This document shows, piece by piece, positions 8,957 to 18,219 of a stretch of DNA of 64,000 nt (positions are counted from its first letter, which is position 1; the number at the start of each line of letters is the position of its first letter). The DNA comes from Mucilaginibacter ginsenosidivorans (GTDB lineage: Bacteria > Bacteroidota > Bacteroidia > Sphingobacteriales > Sphingobacteriaceae). Both the position numbers and the translations under genes were made by a program. Below the pieces are notes generated by a model. That model was not told where the DNA came from. It did not search any database and saw nothing but the letters and a program-made list of their open reading frames with translations. The stretch spans positions 310,001 through 374,000 of the forward strand of contig NZ_CP042436.1 in assembly GCF_007971025.1 (NCBI RefSeq), written 5' to 3'.

Positions 8957-9606
8957 TCAATTACCCTTCTTTTTCCTTTTTGGCGGTGGCGGCACTTTAT
9001 TTATTGGAGGCGGTGGTTGTAATACAACTTTCACTTTAGCCGTTCTTTCTGAAACTGAAGCCTTACCGAATGCAGAAATTCTATTTGGCTCTGCTGAGAG
9101 AAATTTTTCATCATTCAACAAGGTTAACTCACCAGGGTCGGTGATCCGCCATTTGTTTTTGATCAGAACAGCTTCATTGAGTTTCATTTAATAAAACTTA
9201 TCACCCGATTTGAAATAAATGGTACCAGTTAAAGATGTACATAATGTTCCGGTGTCTTTGACTTCGTTAAAAGTACAATCGATATATTGACTGTTTGGCA
9301 AATCAGCGTGTAGGCTGTCGGCTTGTTTCAATATCTTTGAAAAAAACTTTCCCAGCATTGGTCTGAAAGTGGCAACAATTTTTTCATCAGCGTTGTCGAG
9401 TGAATCCTGAGTCACCTTTTGTGTATGCATATAAGCAAAATCAAATATTTGAATTGATCCCGGGTAGCAAAATCCCGTGCAAAGGCATCTGTATCTTTGG
9501 TTTTTAAAACCACAAATAGCTTGTTCAAAAACTGCTGCGGGCTCTCTTGTGCGAGGGTCTTCAGCCCGAACAACACGAGCATTAATAATAGGTAAGGTTT
9601 TTTCAT
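8957..9606 (-). pseudogene. Broken small secreted protein gene (frameshift plus in-frame stop)
   Basis: Three leftward ORF pieces together look like one exported protein of about 210 residues. Piece 1 (from 9606) has a clear signal peptide, MKKPYLLLMLVLFGLKTLAQ, then a helical region ending at DQFKYL. Around 9435-9450 the reading shifts: the continuing sequence AYMHTQKVTQDSLDN is in the next frame. Piece 2 runs in that frame to GTIYFKSGDKFY and stops at TAA (9188-9190). The very next codon is ATG and the same frame goes on as KLNEAVLIKNKWRIT, which reads like the natural continuation of a DUF-type secreted domain. So there is one frameshift and one nonsense codon. Two or three overlapping short genes, or sequencing error, are alternatives. 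Confidence 0.6.
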
Positions 9607-9614
9607 ACTCTAAT

Positions 9615-10796
9615 TTACAAAGGAAAACTAAACTTCCCCATCAGCACCGCCGGGTTGGTTCCGATCTTCATCGGCTCGCCGGACAAAGCTTCGTTGCCCA
9701 GCAGGGCAAACAGGATAGCCTCTTTTGCATCAGGGTCTATATCCAAAGCTTCGGTGTTAAAAATACTCTCCGCATGCAGCAAATGTTTAAGGCAATTGAT
9801 CACGAACTGATTTTTGGCACCACCACCGCTGGTAAATATTTTGCTGTTCGCGGGCAAGTTGGCTTTTATAAAATCGGCGATACTTTTTGCGGTAAACTCA
9901 CTCAATGTGCTTACTAAATCTTCAGCGCTAATGTCCTTCAAACCTGCTAACTGTTTGGCATCTTCGACATAAGCCAAGCTGAATAGCTCGGGCCCGGTAG
10001 TTTTTGGGGCTTTCTCTTTGAAGAACGGGTGACTGAGCAAGGCTTTTAGTAAATCCTGGTTCACGTTGCCGGATAAAGCGATCAGCGAATCCTTATCATA
10101 AGGCCGGTCAAAATATTCCCGGCAGGCAGCATCTATCAGCGTATTACCGGGACCAATATCCGTGCAGATCACTTTGTTCAAATCGCCATCGGCAGGCAGG
10201 TAAGTCAGGTTGGCTATACCGCCAATGTTCAGCAATATGCGGTCTTCGCCGGGTTTGCTTCCCAAAAGGACATCGCCATATAAAGCTAAAGGTGCGCCTT
10301 CGCCACCGCCTGCAATATGTTTCTGTCTGAAATCGCTGATGGTTAAAATACCAGTTTTAACCGCCAGGTGGTCGCCGTCGCCTATCTGTAACGTAGCGTT
10401 GGGATATTCGGCCTGTTTGTGCAGGCTTTTGGGGGCATGATATATCGTTTGCCCGTGGCTGGCGATAAAATCGACATCAGCCGGTTTAACGTCCCATTTT
10501 GCAAGCGCTTGTAAGATGAGTTCTCCATGAAAATTACCGATAAAAGCATTCAGCAAAGTCACCTTTTCCAGGTCGGCCAAACGCCGGGAAAACACCTCGT
10601 GCACTTCCTGTTTAAAATGCTCTTCATAAGGCAGGGTAATAAACTGAAGTAACTCAAAAGCAGTGTTCAACCCATTTCCTTTGAACCGGCACAAAGCAAT
10701 ATCCAGCCCGTCCAGCGAAGTACCGGACATGAGACCGATACCGATCTTTTCAGGCTTATGGGCAATCCTAAATAAGCTTTGCAGATTCTGGTTCAT
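9615..10796 (-). CDS. anmK: Anhydro-N-acetylmuramic acid kinase
   Basis: AnmK phosphorylates and opens 1,6-anhydro-MurNAc to give MurNAc-6-phosphate in cell-wall recycling. The 393-residue protein has the normal length and shows the ATP-binding motif GLMSGTSLDGLD (21-32), IASHGQTIYHAP, TISDFRQKHIAGGGEGAPL, LLNIGGIANLTYL, CTDIGPGNTLIDA and the C-terminal FTSGGGAKN. It is divergent from the acyltransferase gene at 10868, which belongs to a family that also handles amino sugars, so both may serve cell-wall or chitin-type sugar recycling. The broken small gene ends 9 bp upstream on the same strand side. Confidence 0.95.
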   Translation of the reverse strand: MNQNLQSLFRIAHKPEKIGIGLMSGTSLDGLDIALCRFKGNGLNTAFELLQFITLPYEEHFKQEVHEVFSRRLADLEKVTLLNAFIGNFHGELILQALAKWDVKPADVDFIASHGQTIYHAPKSLHKQAEYPNATLQIGDGDHLAVKTGILTISDFRQKHIAGGGEGAPLALYGDVLLGSKPGEDRILLNIGGIANLTYLPADGDLNKVICTDIGPGNTLIDAACREYFDRPYDKDSLIALSGNVNQDLLKALLSHPFFKEKAPKTTGPELFSLAYVEDAKQLAGLKDISAEDLVSTLSEFTAKSIADFIKANLPANSKIFTSGGGAKNQFVINCLKHLLHAESIFNTEALDIDPDAKEAILFALLGNEALSGEPMKIGTNPAVLMGKFSFPL

Positions 10797-10867
10797 TGAT
10801 TTGCGATAGAAATCCCAAATTTTAACTATAAATGTTAGATTAGGAAATTAAACGCAATATACAGCCA

Positions 10868-11989
10868 ATGACCGAAATTACCACCGATCCTTCCGTACTG
10901 AAAAAACGCTTATTGTCCCTGGATGTTTTTCGCGGCATAACCATCGCTGCTATGGTACTGGTGAATGACCCAGGCGACTGGGGCCATATTTACGCCCCGC
11001 TGGAACATTCCAAATGGAACGGCTGCACGCCTACCGATCTCATATTCCCTTTCTTCCTGTTTATGGTTGGGGTATCCATTGTTTATGCGATGGAGAGCAA
11101 ACTACAAACCGTCAGCCACTCCAAACTGATATTAAGGGCGCTGCGCCGCATGGGTTTGATCTTGCTGATTCAATACACTATACAGTTGCTGTTCCACCCG
11201 GTCCTGTCGCATTTGCGGCTGCCGGGTGTACTGCCGCGGATAGCCCTGGTTTATTTTATATGCACGGTATTGTATGTTAAAACCTCGCAAAAAACACGTG
11301 ACTGGTTATTTGTTATTGCGCTGGTTGGCTATTATATCATCATGAACTTTATCCCGGTGCCGGGTGTAGGTTATGCCAACCTGGAGCCGGAAACCAATAT
11401 GGGCGCATGGCTGGACAGGCTGATCTTTACGCCCGACCATCTCTGGAGCCAATCACATACCTGGGACCCTGAAGGTTTGCTGGGTACCATCCCTGCAATG
11501 GCGACCGGCCTGTTTGGCATTCGCCTGAGTACCTGGCTCAAACGCAAGGACCGCGACGACAGCACCAAAGTAAGCTGGATGTTTACCTACGGGGCCATTT
11601 CGGTCGCTGCCGCGCTGATATGGGACCTGTTTTTCCCCATCAATAAGGCGCTTTGGACCAGTTCGTTCGTGTTGTACGCCGGCGGGCTGGCCACCATCGG
11701 GCTTAGTTTAAGTTATTGGCTGATCGATGTGCAGGGCTACAAACGCTTTACCTGGTTTTTTGTAGTGTTCGGCGCCAACGCCATTACCGCGTATGTGATG
11801 GCCGATTTTGTGCCGCATTATTTAAGTATGATCCACGGCGATGCAAAGGGCAATCCTTTTTATCACGCTTTTTTCCTTAATTTCCTGTCGCCTATTAACG
11901 CATCGCTGGCCAGCGCTCTATTTATTGTTCTGGCCGTTTGGGTGGTGATGTGGGTTTTGTACCGCTTCAAGATATTCATAAAAGTCTGA
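10868..11989 (+). CDS. Membrane acyltransferase of the HGSNAT/NagX (DUF5009) family
   Basis: A 373-residue multi-spanning membrane protein with the family signature near the N-terminus: LSLDVFRGITIAAMVLVNDPG followed by HSKWNGCTPTDLIFPFFLFMVGVS. His in LEHSKWNG and Asp in PTDLIFP are the conserved positions of heparan-alpha-glucosaminide N-acetyltransferase-like proteins. About ten hydrophobic helices follow. Members are thought to acetylate amino sugars across the inner membrane, and NagX lies in GlcNAc-use loci. The divergent anmK neighbour fits an amino-sugar role. The substrate is not shown by the sequence. Confidence 0.85.
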   Translation: MTEITTDPSVLKKRLLSLDVFRGITIAAMVLVNDPGDWGHIYAPLEHSKWNGCTPTDLIFPFFLFMVGVSIVYAMESKLQTVSHSKLILRALRRMGLILLIQYTIQLLFHPVLSHLRLPGVLPRIALVYFICTVLYVKTSQKTRDWLFVIALVGYYIIMNFIPVPGVGYANLEPETNMGAWLDRLIFTPDHLWSQSHTWDPEGLLGTIPAMATGLFGIRLSTWLKRKDRDDSTKVSWMFTYGAISVAAALIWDLFFPINKALWTSSFVLYAGGLATIGLSLSYWLIDVQGYKRFTWFFVVFGANAITAYVMADFVPHYLSMIHGDAKGNPFYHAFFLNFLSPINASLASALFIVLAVWVVMWVLYRFKIFIKV

Positions 11990-12045
11990 AATACTTTGAA
12001 ACTACTTAATTCGTTTGCATCTTAGCAAATCCTAAATACCGATCT

Positions 12046-14910
12046 ATGAATCTCAATAGAAAACTTTCATTAGCAGCCATAGCGTTGTTCGTAACCGCCA
12101 CCTGTTCATTTGCACAGGTAAAGAAAAAACCGGTTCCATCGCCAAGATCAAAACCGGTTGCGGCGGCAATACAGCTCAAAGGCGACCTGCTGCCTGTCGA
12201 TCCGAATGTGATCATTGGCAAGCTGCCTAATGGCTTAACCTATTACATCCGCAAAAATACGGAACCTAAGAATCGTGCCGAGCTGTACCTGGTCAATAAA
12301 GCCGGTTCGGTACTGGAGACCGACCCTCAGCAGGGCCTTGCCCACTTTACCGAGCACATGGCCTTTAACGGAACGCGCGATTTCCCAAAGAATGAGTTAG
12401 TAAGCTACCTGCAAAAAGCCGGCGTTAAATTTGGCGCCGACCTTAATGCCTATACCTCTTTCGATGAAACGGTGTATCAGTTACCGCTGCCTACCGATAG
12501 CACTAAAGTTTTTGAAAAAGGCTTTGATATTTTAGCCGATTGGGCCGGGCATGTTACTTTCGATCCAAAAGAAATTGATGCTGAGCGGGGTGTGGTGCTT
12601 GAAGAAGAGCGCCTTCGCGGCAAGAATGCCCAGGAACGCCTGCAGCACCAGATATTGCCGGTATTGCTGAATAATTCGAGATATGCCGCGCGCCTGCCCA
12701 TTGGTAAAGAGGATATATTGAAAACCTTTAAGCCGGAAACGATTAAGAGTTTTTATCACGACTGGTACCGGCCCGACCTGCAGGCGGTTATTGCAGTGGG
12801 CGATTTCGACCCAAAACATGTAGAACAATTGATCAAAGACAATTTCTCCGATCTGAAAAATCCCGCCGGCGAAAAACCGCGTACGCAGTACAGCGTACCC
12901 ACTACCCCGGGCACACAGGTGAAAATAGCAACCGACAAAGAATTTCCGTACACCCTGGCCGAAATTATTGTAAGGCATCCGGAAACGAAAATGCGTACTA
13001 CTGCCGATTACCTGCAAGGTATGCGCAACGATATTTTTAACCAGATGCTAAATGCGCGCCTTAGCGAGCTTACGCAAAAAGCCAATCCCCCTTTCCTTTT
13101 TGGCAGGGCAAGTTACGGCGGTTTTATCGGGCACCAGGATGCCTTTACCTCTATAGCGGTAGCTAAACCGGGCGAATTGGAGACTGCCATAAAAGCGGTA
13201 GTTGCCGAAACGGAACGCGCCCGCAAGTTCGGCTTTACTGAAACCGAATTCGAGCGTGCAAAACAGGATGCGTTAACCCAGATGGAAAACGCCTATAAAG
13301 AGCGCGACAAAACAAAATCTGTGCGTTTTGTACAGGAGTACCAGCAGAATTTTTTACAGGGCGAGGCCATACCGGGTATCGAATACGAATACAATTTTTA
13401 CAAGGATAACATAGGCCGCATCAAGTTGAGCGAAATAAACGCGCTGGCGGGCAAATATATCAGTGACAAGAACCGCGCCGTAATAGTTGAGGCGCCGGAC
13501 AAGGAAAAAGACAAACTGCCCAACGAGAAAACGTTGCTGGAATGGATAAGTACGGCGGGCAAGGATGTTAAACCTTATGTGGATAATGTGAGCAACAAGC
13601 CGCTGCTTGAAAAGGAACCTACTGCCGGCAAAACGGTATCGATAGATAAGGACACAGCAATCATGACCACGACGCTTACATTGAGCAACGGCGTTAAAGT
13701 GATATTGAAGCCAACAACCTTTAAAAACGACCAGATACTGATAAACGGTTACCATTTTGGCGGCACCTCGCTGGCAAGCGACGAGGACTTTACCTCGGCC
13801 AATCTTGCTGCAGGCATTATTGGCAGCAGTGGTCTTGCTGATTTTAACGAGATACAACTCGAGAAAATGCTGAGCGGCAAAAACGTGAGCATTTCGCCAT
13901 ACATCCGCGAATTGTCTGAAGGTATTAACGGCAGTTCATCGCCAAAAGATTTTGAAACCGCGCTACAGTTAGTTTACCTGTATTTTACCCAGCCGCGCAA
14001 AGATCCGGATATCTGGCAGTCGAACATCACCCAAACCAAATCGTTGCTGGCAAACCGCAGCCTCGACCCGACAAGTGTTTTCCAGGATACGGTTTCGTCA
14101 ACGCTGAGCAACCACAATTTCAGGCGGATGGTGACCACTGTCGACAGGCTGAACAGTGCGAGTCTCGACAAGGCCTACAGTTTTTACAAACAACGTTTTT
14201 CCGATGCCAACGGCTTTACATTTGTGTTGGTAGGAAGCTTTGACGCCGAAAAGATCAAACCCTTGCTTGAGAAATATCTCGGCGGCTTGCCGTCATCGGG
14301 CGGGAACAAGACTTATAAGGACCTGGGCATTCACATACCTGCCGGCCAGCTAACCAAAGAGGTGCATAAGGGTATAGGCGACAAAAGCAGCGTTCAACTG
14401 GTGTTCAGCGGCCCGTATGACTATTCGGAAGCCAATAATATACAGGTAGATGCCCTGGAAGAAGTATTGAATATAAAACTAATAGAGCGCCTGCGGGAAA
14501 AAGAAGGAGGCGTTTATGCGCCCGGCGTCAGGGCCAATTATTCCAAACTGCCTTCTGGTCGCTATTCCATAAGTGTGTATTTCGGCTGTGCGCCAGCCAA
14601 TGTCGACAAACTGATAGCTGCAACATTGGATGAAATAAATAAAATTAAAAACGACGGACCAGAAGCGGTGGACATTCAAAAATTTAAGGCCGAAACTACA
14701 CGCTCTATCGAAGTGCAGTTGAAAGAAAACTCTTTTTGGGAAGGGCATTTAACTGCATCATCTCAAAACCAGTCGAATCCGGATGATGCTTTGAAATCCA
14801 TAGCCAACCTGGACCAGGCAACCGTTTCGACGGTTAAAGATGCGGCCAACAAGTATTTAAACGAAAGCAATTTCATTAAACTCATCTTATTGCCGGAAAA
14901 AGCCAAATAA
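12046..14910 (+). CDS. Secreted M16 (insulinase-like) zinc metallopeptidase
   Basis: A 954-residue exported peptidase with a signal peptide ending at CSFAQ. The inverted zinc motif HxxEH is His100-Phe-Thr-Glu-His104 in AHFTEHMAFNGT, and the distal Glu is in VVLEEERLRGKN. The N-terminal half is the catalytic module. The second half (from about residue 530, beginning with MTTTLTLSNGVKVILKPT) repeats the fold without HxxEH, as usual for two-module M16 proteins. It probably degrades peptides in the periplasm. Monocistronic; a long hairpin terminator follows at 14923-14974. Confidence 0.93.
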   Translation: MNLNRKLSLAAIALFVTATCSFAQVKKKPVPSPRSKPVAAAIQLKGDLLPVDPNVIIGKLPNGLTYYIRKNTEPKNRAELYLVNKAGSVLETDPQQGLAHFTEHMAFNGTRDFPKNELVSYLQKAGVKFGADLNAYTSFDETVYQLPLPTDSTKVFEKGFDILADWAGHVTFDPKEIDAERGVVLEEERLRGKNAQERLQHQILPVLLNNSRYAARLPIGKEDILKTFKPETIKSFYHDWYRPDLQAVIAVGDFDPKHVEQLIKDNFSDLKNPAGEKPRTQYSVPTTPGTQVKIATDKEFPYTLAEIIVRHPETKMRTTADYLQGMRNDIFNQMLNARLSELTQKANPPFLFGRASYGGFIGHQDAFTSIAVAKPGELETAIKAVVAETERARKFGFTETEFERAKQDALTQMENAYKERDKTKSVRFVQEYQQNFLQGEAIPGIEYEYNFYKDNIGRIKLSEINALAGKYISDKNRAVIVEAPDKEKDKLPNEKTLLEWISTAGKDVKPYVDNVSNKPLLEKEPTAGKTVSIDKDTAIMTTTLTLSNGVKVILKPTTFKNDQILINGYHFGGTSLASDEDFTSANLAAGIIGSSGLADFNEIQLEKMLSGKNVSISPYIRELSEGINGSSSPKDFETALQLVYLYFTQPRKDPDIWQSNITQTKSLLANRSLDPTSVFQDTVSSTLSNHNFRRMVTTVDRLNSASLDKAYSFYKQRFSDANGFTFVLVGSFDAEKIKPLLEKYLGGLPSSGGNKTYKDLGIHIPAGQLTKEVHKGIGDKSSVQLVFSGPYDYSEANNIQVDALEEVLNIKLIERLREKEGGVYAPGVRANYSKLPSGRYSISVYFGCAPANVDKLIAATLDEINKIKNDGPEAVDIQKFKAETTRSIEVQLKENSFWEGHLTASSQNQSNPDDALKSIANLDQATVSTVKDAANKYLNESNFIKLILLPEKAK

Positions 14911-14922
14911 TTATTAGGTGTT

Positions 14923-14974
14923 AAAGCAAATAAAAAAGTCCTGCCCACCACAGCAGGACTTTTTTATTTGCTTT
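14923..14974. terminator. Long bidirectional-type terminator
   Basis: A perfect 22-bp inverted repeat (14923-14944 and 14953-14974, core AAGTCCTGC / GCAGGACTT) with an 8-nt loop and A/T-rich flanks, 12 nt after the M16 stop. Both strands end in T-rich tracts. Confidence 0.85.
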
Positions 14975-14998
14975 AGGATGGATATAACCAAAATCGGG

Positions 14999-15006
14999 TA
15001 GTTTTG
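14999..15006 (+). promoter_or_regulatory. -7 box before the helicase gene
   Basis: TAGTTTTG is an exact TAnnTTTG match 13 nt before the ATG at 15020, implying a very short 5' UTR. No convincing -33 TTG is found at normal spacing. Confidence 0.4.
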
Positions 15007-15019
15007 TTAGACACCAAAC

Positions 15020-17581
15020 ATGAACACCAAAGGTCAGCAGGTAATACAGAAATGGTATAAACGGAAAAACTGGCATCAGTTCCCGTTCCAGCAGGAAATG
15101 GAGGAAGCCTATTTAGGCGGCAACTCCGGCTTATTAAATGCGCCTACCGGCAGTGGTAAAACCTTCGCCTTGTTCCTGCCTTTCCTGGCGGCATATATCA
15201 ATCAATACCCCGATACCTACAAAACCCGGCAAAACAACGGGCTGTTGATGTTATGGATAACACCGTTGCGCGCGCTCACCAACGATATCCGCAAAGCCAT
15301 GCAGGAAGTTTGTGAAGAGATCGGTCTCCCCTGGCGCATTATGACCCGTACCGGCGATACTTCGGCGGCTGAAAAGCAGGCCCTGAAAACCAAACTGCCC
15401 GAGGTATTGCTTACCACACCCGAAAGCCTGCACCTGATGCTGGCGCAAAAGGAATACTATAAAATATTCCAGCACCTGCAGGTGGTTGTGATAGACGAAT
15501 GGCACGAGTTGCTGGGAACGAAGCGGGGTGTACAGGTGGAGTTGGGTTTGAGTAAGTTGAAAGTTTTGAGTCTGAAATCAGAAGTCACAGATCAGAAGTC
15601 AAAAGACTCAGGACTCAGAATATGGGGTATCAGTGCCACCATAGGAAACCTGGAACAGGCGGTTGATGTGTTGCTCGGAAATAATTTTCCGAAAGAAAAT
15701 ACGCGCATGGTACGCGCTTTCGTGGATAAGAAGCTGGTGATCAAATCCGTCATCCCCGAAAATATTGAAAGCTTCTCATGGTCGGGCCACATTGGGGTGC
15801 GGTTGCTACCGCAGGTAATGGATATAGTCGCCAAAAGCAATACGACGCTGATATTCACCAATACCCGTTCACAGGCAGAGATATGGTACCACGCTATCTT
15901 AGACAACTACCCTGAATATGCCGGTATTATGGCCATGCACCACGGCTCACTGGATAACGAATTGCGGAACTGGGTGGAACAGGCGCTGCATGCCGAGGCT
16001 CTGAAAGTGGTTGTCTGCACGTCGAGCCTTGACCTTGGTGTAGACTTCAGGCCGGTGGACTCGGTGGTGCAGGTGGGAAGCCCCAAGGGTGTTGCGCGTT
16101 TTATGCAGCGGGCCGGCCGCAGCGGGCACCACCCGGGCGCGGTATCAAAAGCATGGTTTGTGCCAACACATTCTCTCGAACTGCTGGAAGGTGCCGCTTT
16201 AAAAGAAGGTATTAAAAAAGGCATTTATGAGAGCCGCGACCCGATGCTGCTATCCATGGACGTATTGATCCAATACATGGTTACGCTGGCGGTGTCGGAC
16301 GGATTTAAGGCGGACGAATTGTTTACCGAAGTTAAATCGACCTACGCCTTTGCGGATATAAGCCGAAGCGAGTTTAACGAGCTATTAGATTTCATCACCA
16401 AAGGCGGCAGGGTGCTGGCCCAATATGACGAATTCCTGAAAGTTGAGGTCGAGAACGGCGTTTACAAGGTTAACAGCCGCCGTGTCGCTATGCGTCACCG
16501 CTTAAGCATAGGCACCATCACCAGCGATGTGAGCATACGTGTGCGCTGGCTAAGTGGGGGCAGTTTGGGCACCATCGAAGAATCGTTCATTTCGAAATTA
16601 AAAGAAGGCGATACCTTTTGGTTTGCGGGGCAAAACCTTGAGTTTATCCGCATTAAGGAGATGAGCGCTTACGTGCGTAAATCGAAGGCGAAAAAAGGGC
16701 TCATCCCAAGCTGGATGGGGGGCCGCATGCCGTTGTCGTCGCAACTCTCTGCTGTTTTTAGGGATAAACTGGATGAGGTGGCGCATGGTATTGAAAACGA
16801 CGAGGAAGTAATAGCGCTGAAGCCGCTTTTCAACTTGCAGGCCGAATTATCGCATTTGCCGCAAAGCCACGAGTTCCTGATAGAATCCTTCAAGGCCCGC
16901 GACGGGCATCACCTGTTGTTTTATCCCTTTGAGGGGCGACTTGTACACGAGGGAATGGCCTCGCTGCTTGCCTTTCGCATTTCCCGGATCAGGAATTTCT
17001 CCTTTTCTATTGCCATGAACGATTACGGCTTCGAGTTATTGGCAGATGAAGAGATCCCTATCGAGCAGGCTTTGGAGGATGCCGCCTTCTTTTCCATCGA
17101 TAATTTGCTTGACGACATACAGCACAGCCTGAACGCTAATGAAATGGCAAGGCGGCGCTTCCGCGATATTGCCAGCATCGGCGGACTTGTGTTTACCGGT
17201 TATCCGGGTCAGTTGGTTAAAAACAGGCACCTGCAGGCTTCATCTTCGCTGCTGTTTGACGTATTTACCGAGTACGACCCGAAAAATCTGCTGGTGAAGC
17301 AAGCCTATAACGAAGCCCTGGCGTTCCAGCTTGAAGAATTCAGGCTGCGCGAGGCATTGCAGCGCATCATTAAACAAAGCATCGTACTTAAAGAAATAAA
17401 CCGTCCCACACCGTTTGCATTCCCTATAATGGTTGACAGCCTGGGCCGCGAAAGGCTAACAACCGAAACCATGGAAGAACGTATAGCCAAATTAACCCGC
17501 TTTGATGAAGAGGTAAAGATTGAGAAAAAAGAAAAAAAATTACCTGAAAGAAAAGGAGTTAGCTCCAAAAGAAGATTTTAA
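15020..17581 (+). CDS. Ligase-associated DExH-box DNA helicase (Lhr-like)
   Basis: An 853-residue SF2 helicase of the Lhr-related, ligase-associated group proposed to act in DNA repair. Motifs: Walker A APTGSGKT (41-48), TPLRAL, TTPESLHLML, DEWH (159-162), ISATIG (204-209), IFTNTRSQ, TSSLDLGVDF and motif VI QRAGRSGHH; the C-terminal half matches the Lhr winged-helix/beta-barrel region. In most Bacteroidota this gene sits with an ATP-dependent ligase, an exonuclease-like MBL protein and PdeM; none is adjacent here. Residues 181-198, between the DEWH strand and the SAT motif, are encoded by a sequence that looks like a dispersed repeat (15558-15619) and interrupts a normally short loop. The frame is intact. 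Confidence 0.92.
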   Translation: MNTKGQQVIQKWYKRKNWHQFPFQQEMEEAYLGGNSGLLNAPTGSGKTFALFLPFLAAYINQYPDTYKTRQNNGLLMLWITPLRALTNDIRKAMQEVCEEIGLPWRIMTRTGDTSAAEKQALKTKLPEVLLTTPESLHLMLAQKEYYKIFQHLQVVVIDEWHELLGTKRGVQVELGLSKLKVLSLKSEVTDQKSKDSGLRIWGISATIGNLEQAVDVLLGNNFPKENTRMVRAFVDKKLVIKSVIPENIESFSWSGHIGVRLLPQVMDIVAKSNTTLIFTNTRSQAEIWYHAILDNYPEYAGIMAMHHGSLDNELRNWVEQALHAEALKVVVCTSSLDLGVDFRPVDSVVQVGSPKGVARFMQRAGRSGHHPGAVSKAWFVPTHSLELLEGAALKEGIKKGIYESRDPMLLSMDVLIQYMVTLAVSDGFKADELFTEVKSTYAFADISRSEFNELLDFITKGGRVLAQYDEFLKVEVENGVYKVNSRRVAMRHRLSIGTITSDVSIRVRWLSGGSLGTIEESFISKLKEGDTFWFAGQNLEFIRIKEMSAYVRKSKAKKGLIPSWMGGRMPLSSQLSAVFRDKLDEVAHGIENDEEVIALKPLFNLQAELSHLPQSHEFLIESFKARDGHHLLFYPFEGRLVHEGMASLLAFRISRIRNFSFSIAMNDYGFELLADEEIPIEQALEDAAFFSIDNLLDDIQHSLNANEMARRRFRDIASIGGLVFTGYPGQLVKNRHLQASSSLLFDVFTEYDPKNLLVKQAYNEALAFQLEEFRLREALQRIIKQSIVLKEINRPTPFAFPIMVDSLGRERLTTETMEERIAKLTRFDEEVKIEKKEKKLPERKGVSSKRRF
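15558..15619 (+). repeat. Word-repeat element inserted in frame in the helicase gene
   Basis: Roughly 60 bp built from the words GAGTCTGA, CAGAAGTC and GACTCAGGACTCAGAA. Its reverse complement begins TTCTGAGTCCTGAGTCTTTT and ends CTCAAAACTT. The element at 40341-40422 contains TTCTGAGTCTTGAGTCTGAA and ends CTCAAACTT, so the two appear to belong to one family. It encodes about 18 residues including SEVTDQKSKDSG between helicase motifs II and III. Confidence 0.75.
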
Positions 17582-17749
17582 GCAGTATGGAAGCAAACCT
17601 TTTTTTGTGCAGGGAGTTAATTCAATATTCCGGGACATAATAATGTAAACTGGTGTACCAGGGATGGTCTCAGAAAAGATCCCTTTACGGAGGGCAAGTT
17701 TAAAAGGTATTGCAATACTGCAATACTGATACTATGTTGGCAGGAGAAA

Positions 17750-17848
17750 TTAATCAAATAATTTCTTACCTCTTACGATCACCGTTGCAATGATCAGTAC
17801 TATAGGAAGAACGGTTATGATTACTCCGACTAATGTTAAATTACTCAT
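17750..17848 (-). CDS. Small single-TM peptide (32 residues)
   Basis: Reading leftward from ATG at 17848 gives a 32-residue peptide starting MSNLTLVGVIITVLP. It has one uninterrupted hydrophobic helix of about 20 residues, followed by a positively charged end (RGKKLFD) before TAA. An exact -7 box (TAGTTTTG on the minus strand, 17910-17917) lies about 60 nt upstream. The hydrophobic helix with a basic C-terminal flank is the pattern of real small membrane proteins. It is the only convincing gene in the 638-bp gap between the helicase and msrB. Function unknown. Confidence 0.5.
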   Translation of the reverse strand: MSNLTLVGVIITVLPIVLIIATVIVRGKKLFD

Positions 17849-17909
17849 GACGGGGTGTTTATTAGTTATTATTAGCAATAATTTAGTACAACAATCATGC
17901 CCCTAAACA

Positions 17910-17917
17910 CAAAACTA
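17910..17917 (-). promoter_or_regulatory. -7 box for the small membrane peptide
   Basis: TAGTTTTG on the minus strand matches TAnnTTTG exactly, about 60 nt before the ATG at 17848. A -33 element is not clear. Confidence 0.4.
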
Positions 17918-18173
17918 TTATACAATAAAAATTTGACCCTTTTTACCCCAAATGGTTTAAAAAGGCTTAACTTTATTGTGTAGTATATTCCACAAAGGAA
18001 TAATACACTGCACTTTAACGGGCAATAAATTACCCGCTGCTATTCAGCACTATATGGCTGTTTCCTTAAAGTGTCCTGTTTTAAGGTTACAAGCCAGGCG
18101 ATCAGCTAACATTATCCTGCTAAATCAAACTCTTTTAGCAGTCGTAAATTATTTGAAAATTTATTGTAAGGGA

Positions 18174-18200
18174 TTGGTGATTTTTCCTACTATAAATTTA
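18174..18200 (+). promoter_or_regulatory. Predicted msrB promoter
   Basis: TTG at 18174-18176 and TAAATTTA at 18193-18200 (one mismatch to TAnnTTTG) are separated by 16 nt, 20 nt before the msrB ATG. The stretch 17918-18173 upstream of it shows nothing I can support. Confidence 0.4.
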
Positions 18201-18219
18201 GATAAACTTATATAACATA

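Noticed and set aside
17976..18215. 79-codon rightward ORF ending just before msrB
   Set aside because: No domain, signal or membrane pattern; Cys- and Ile-rich composition typical of non-coding AT-rich DNA; it runs through the likely msrB promoter.
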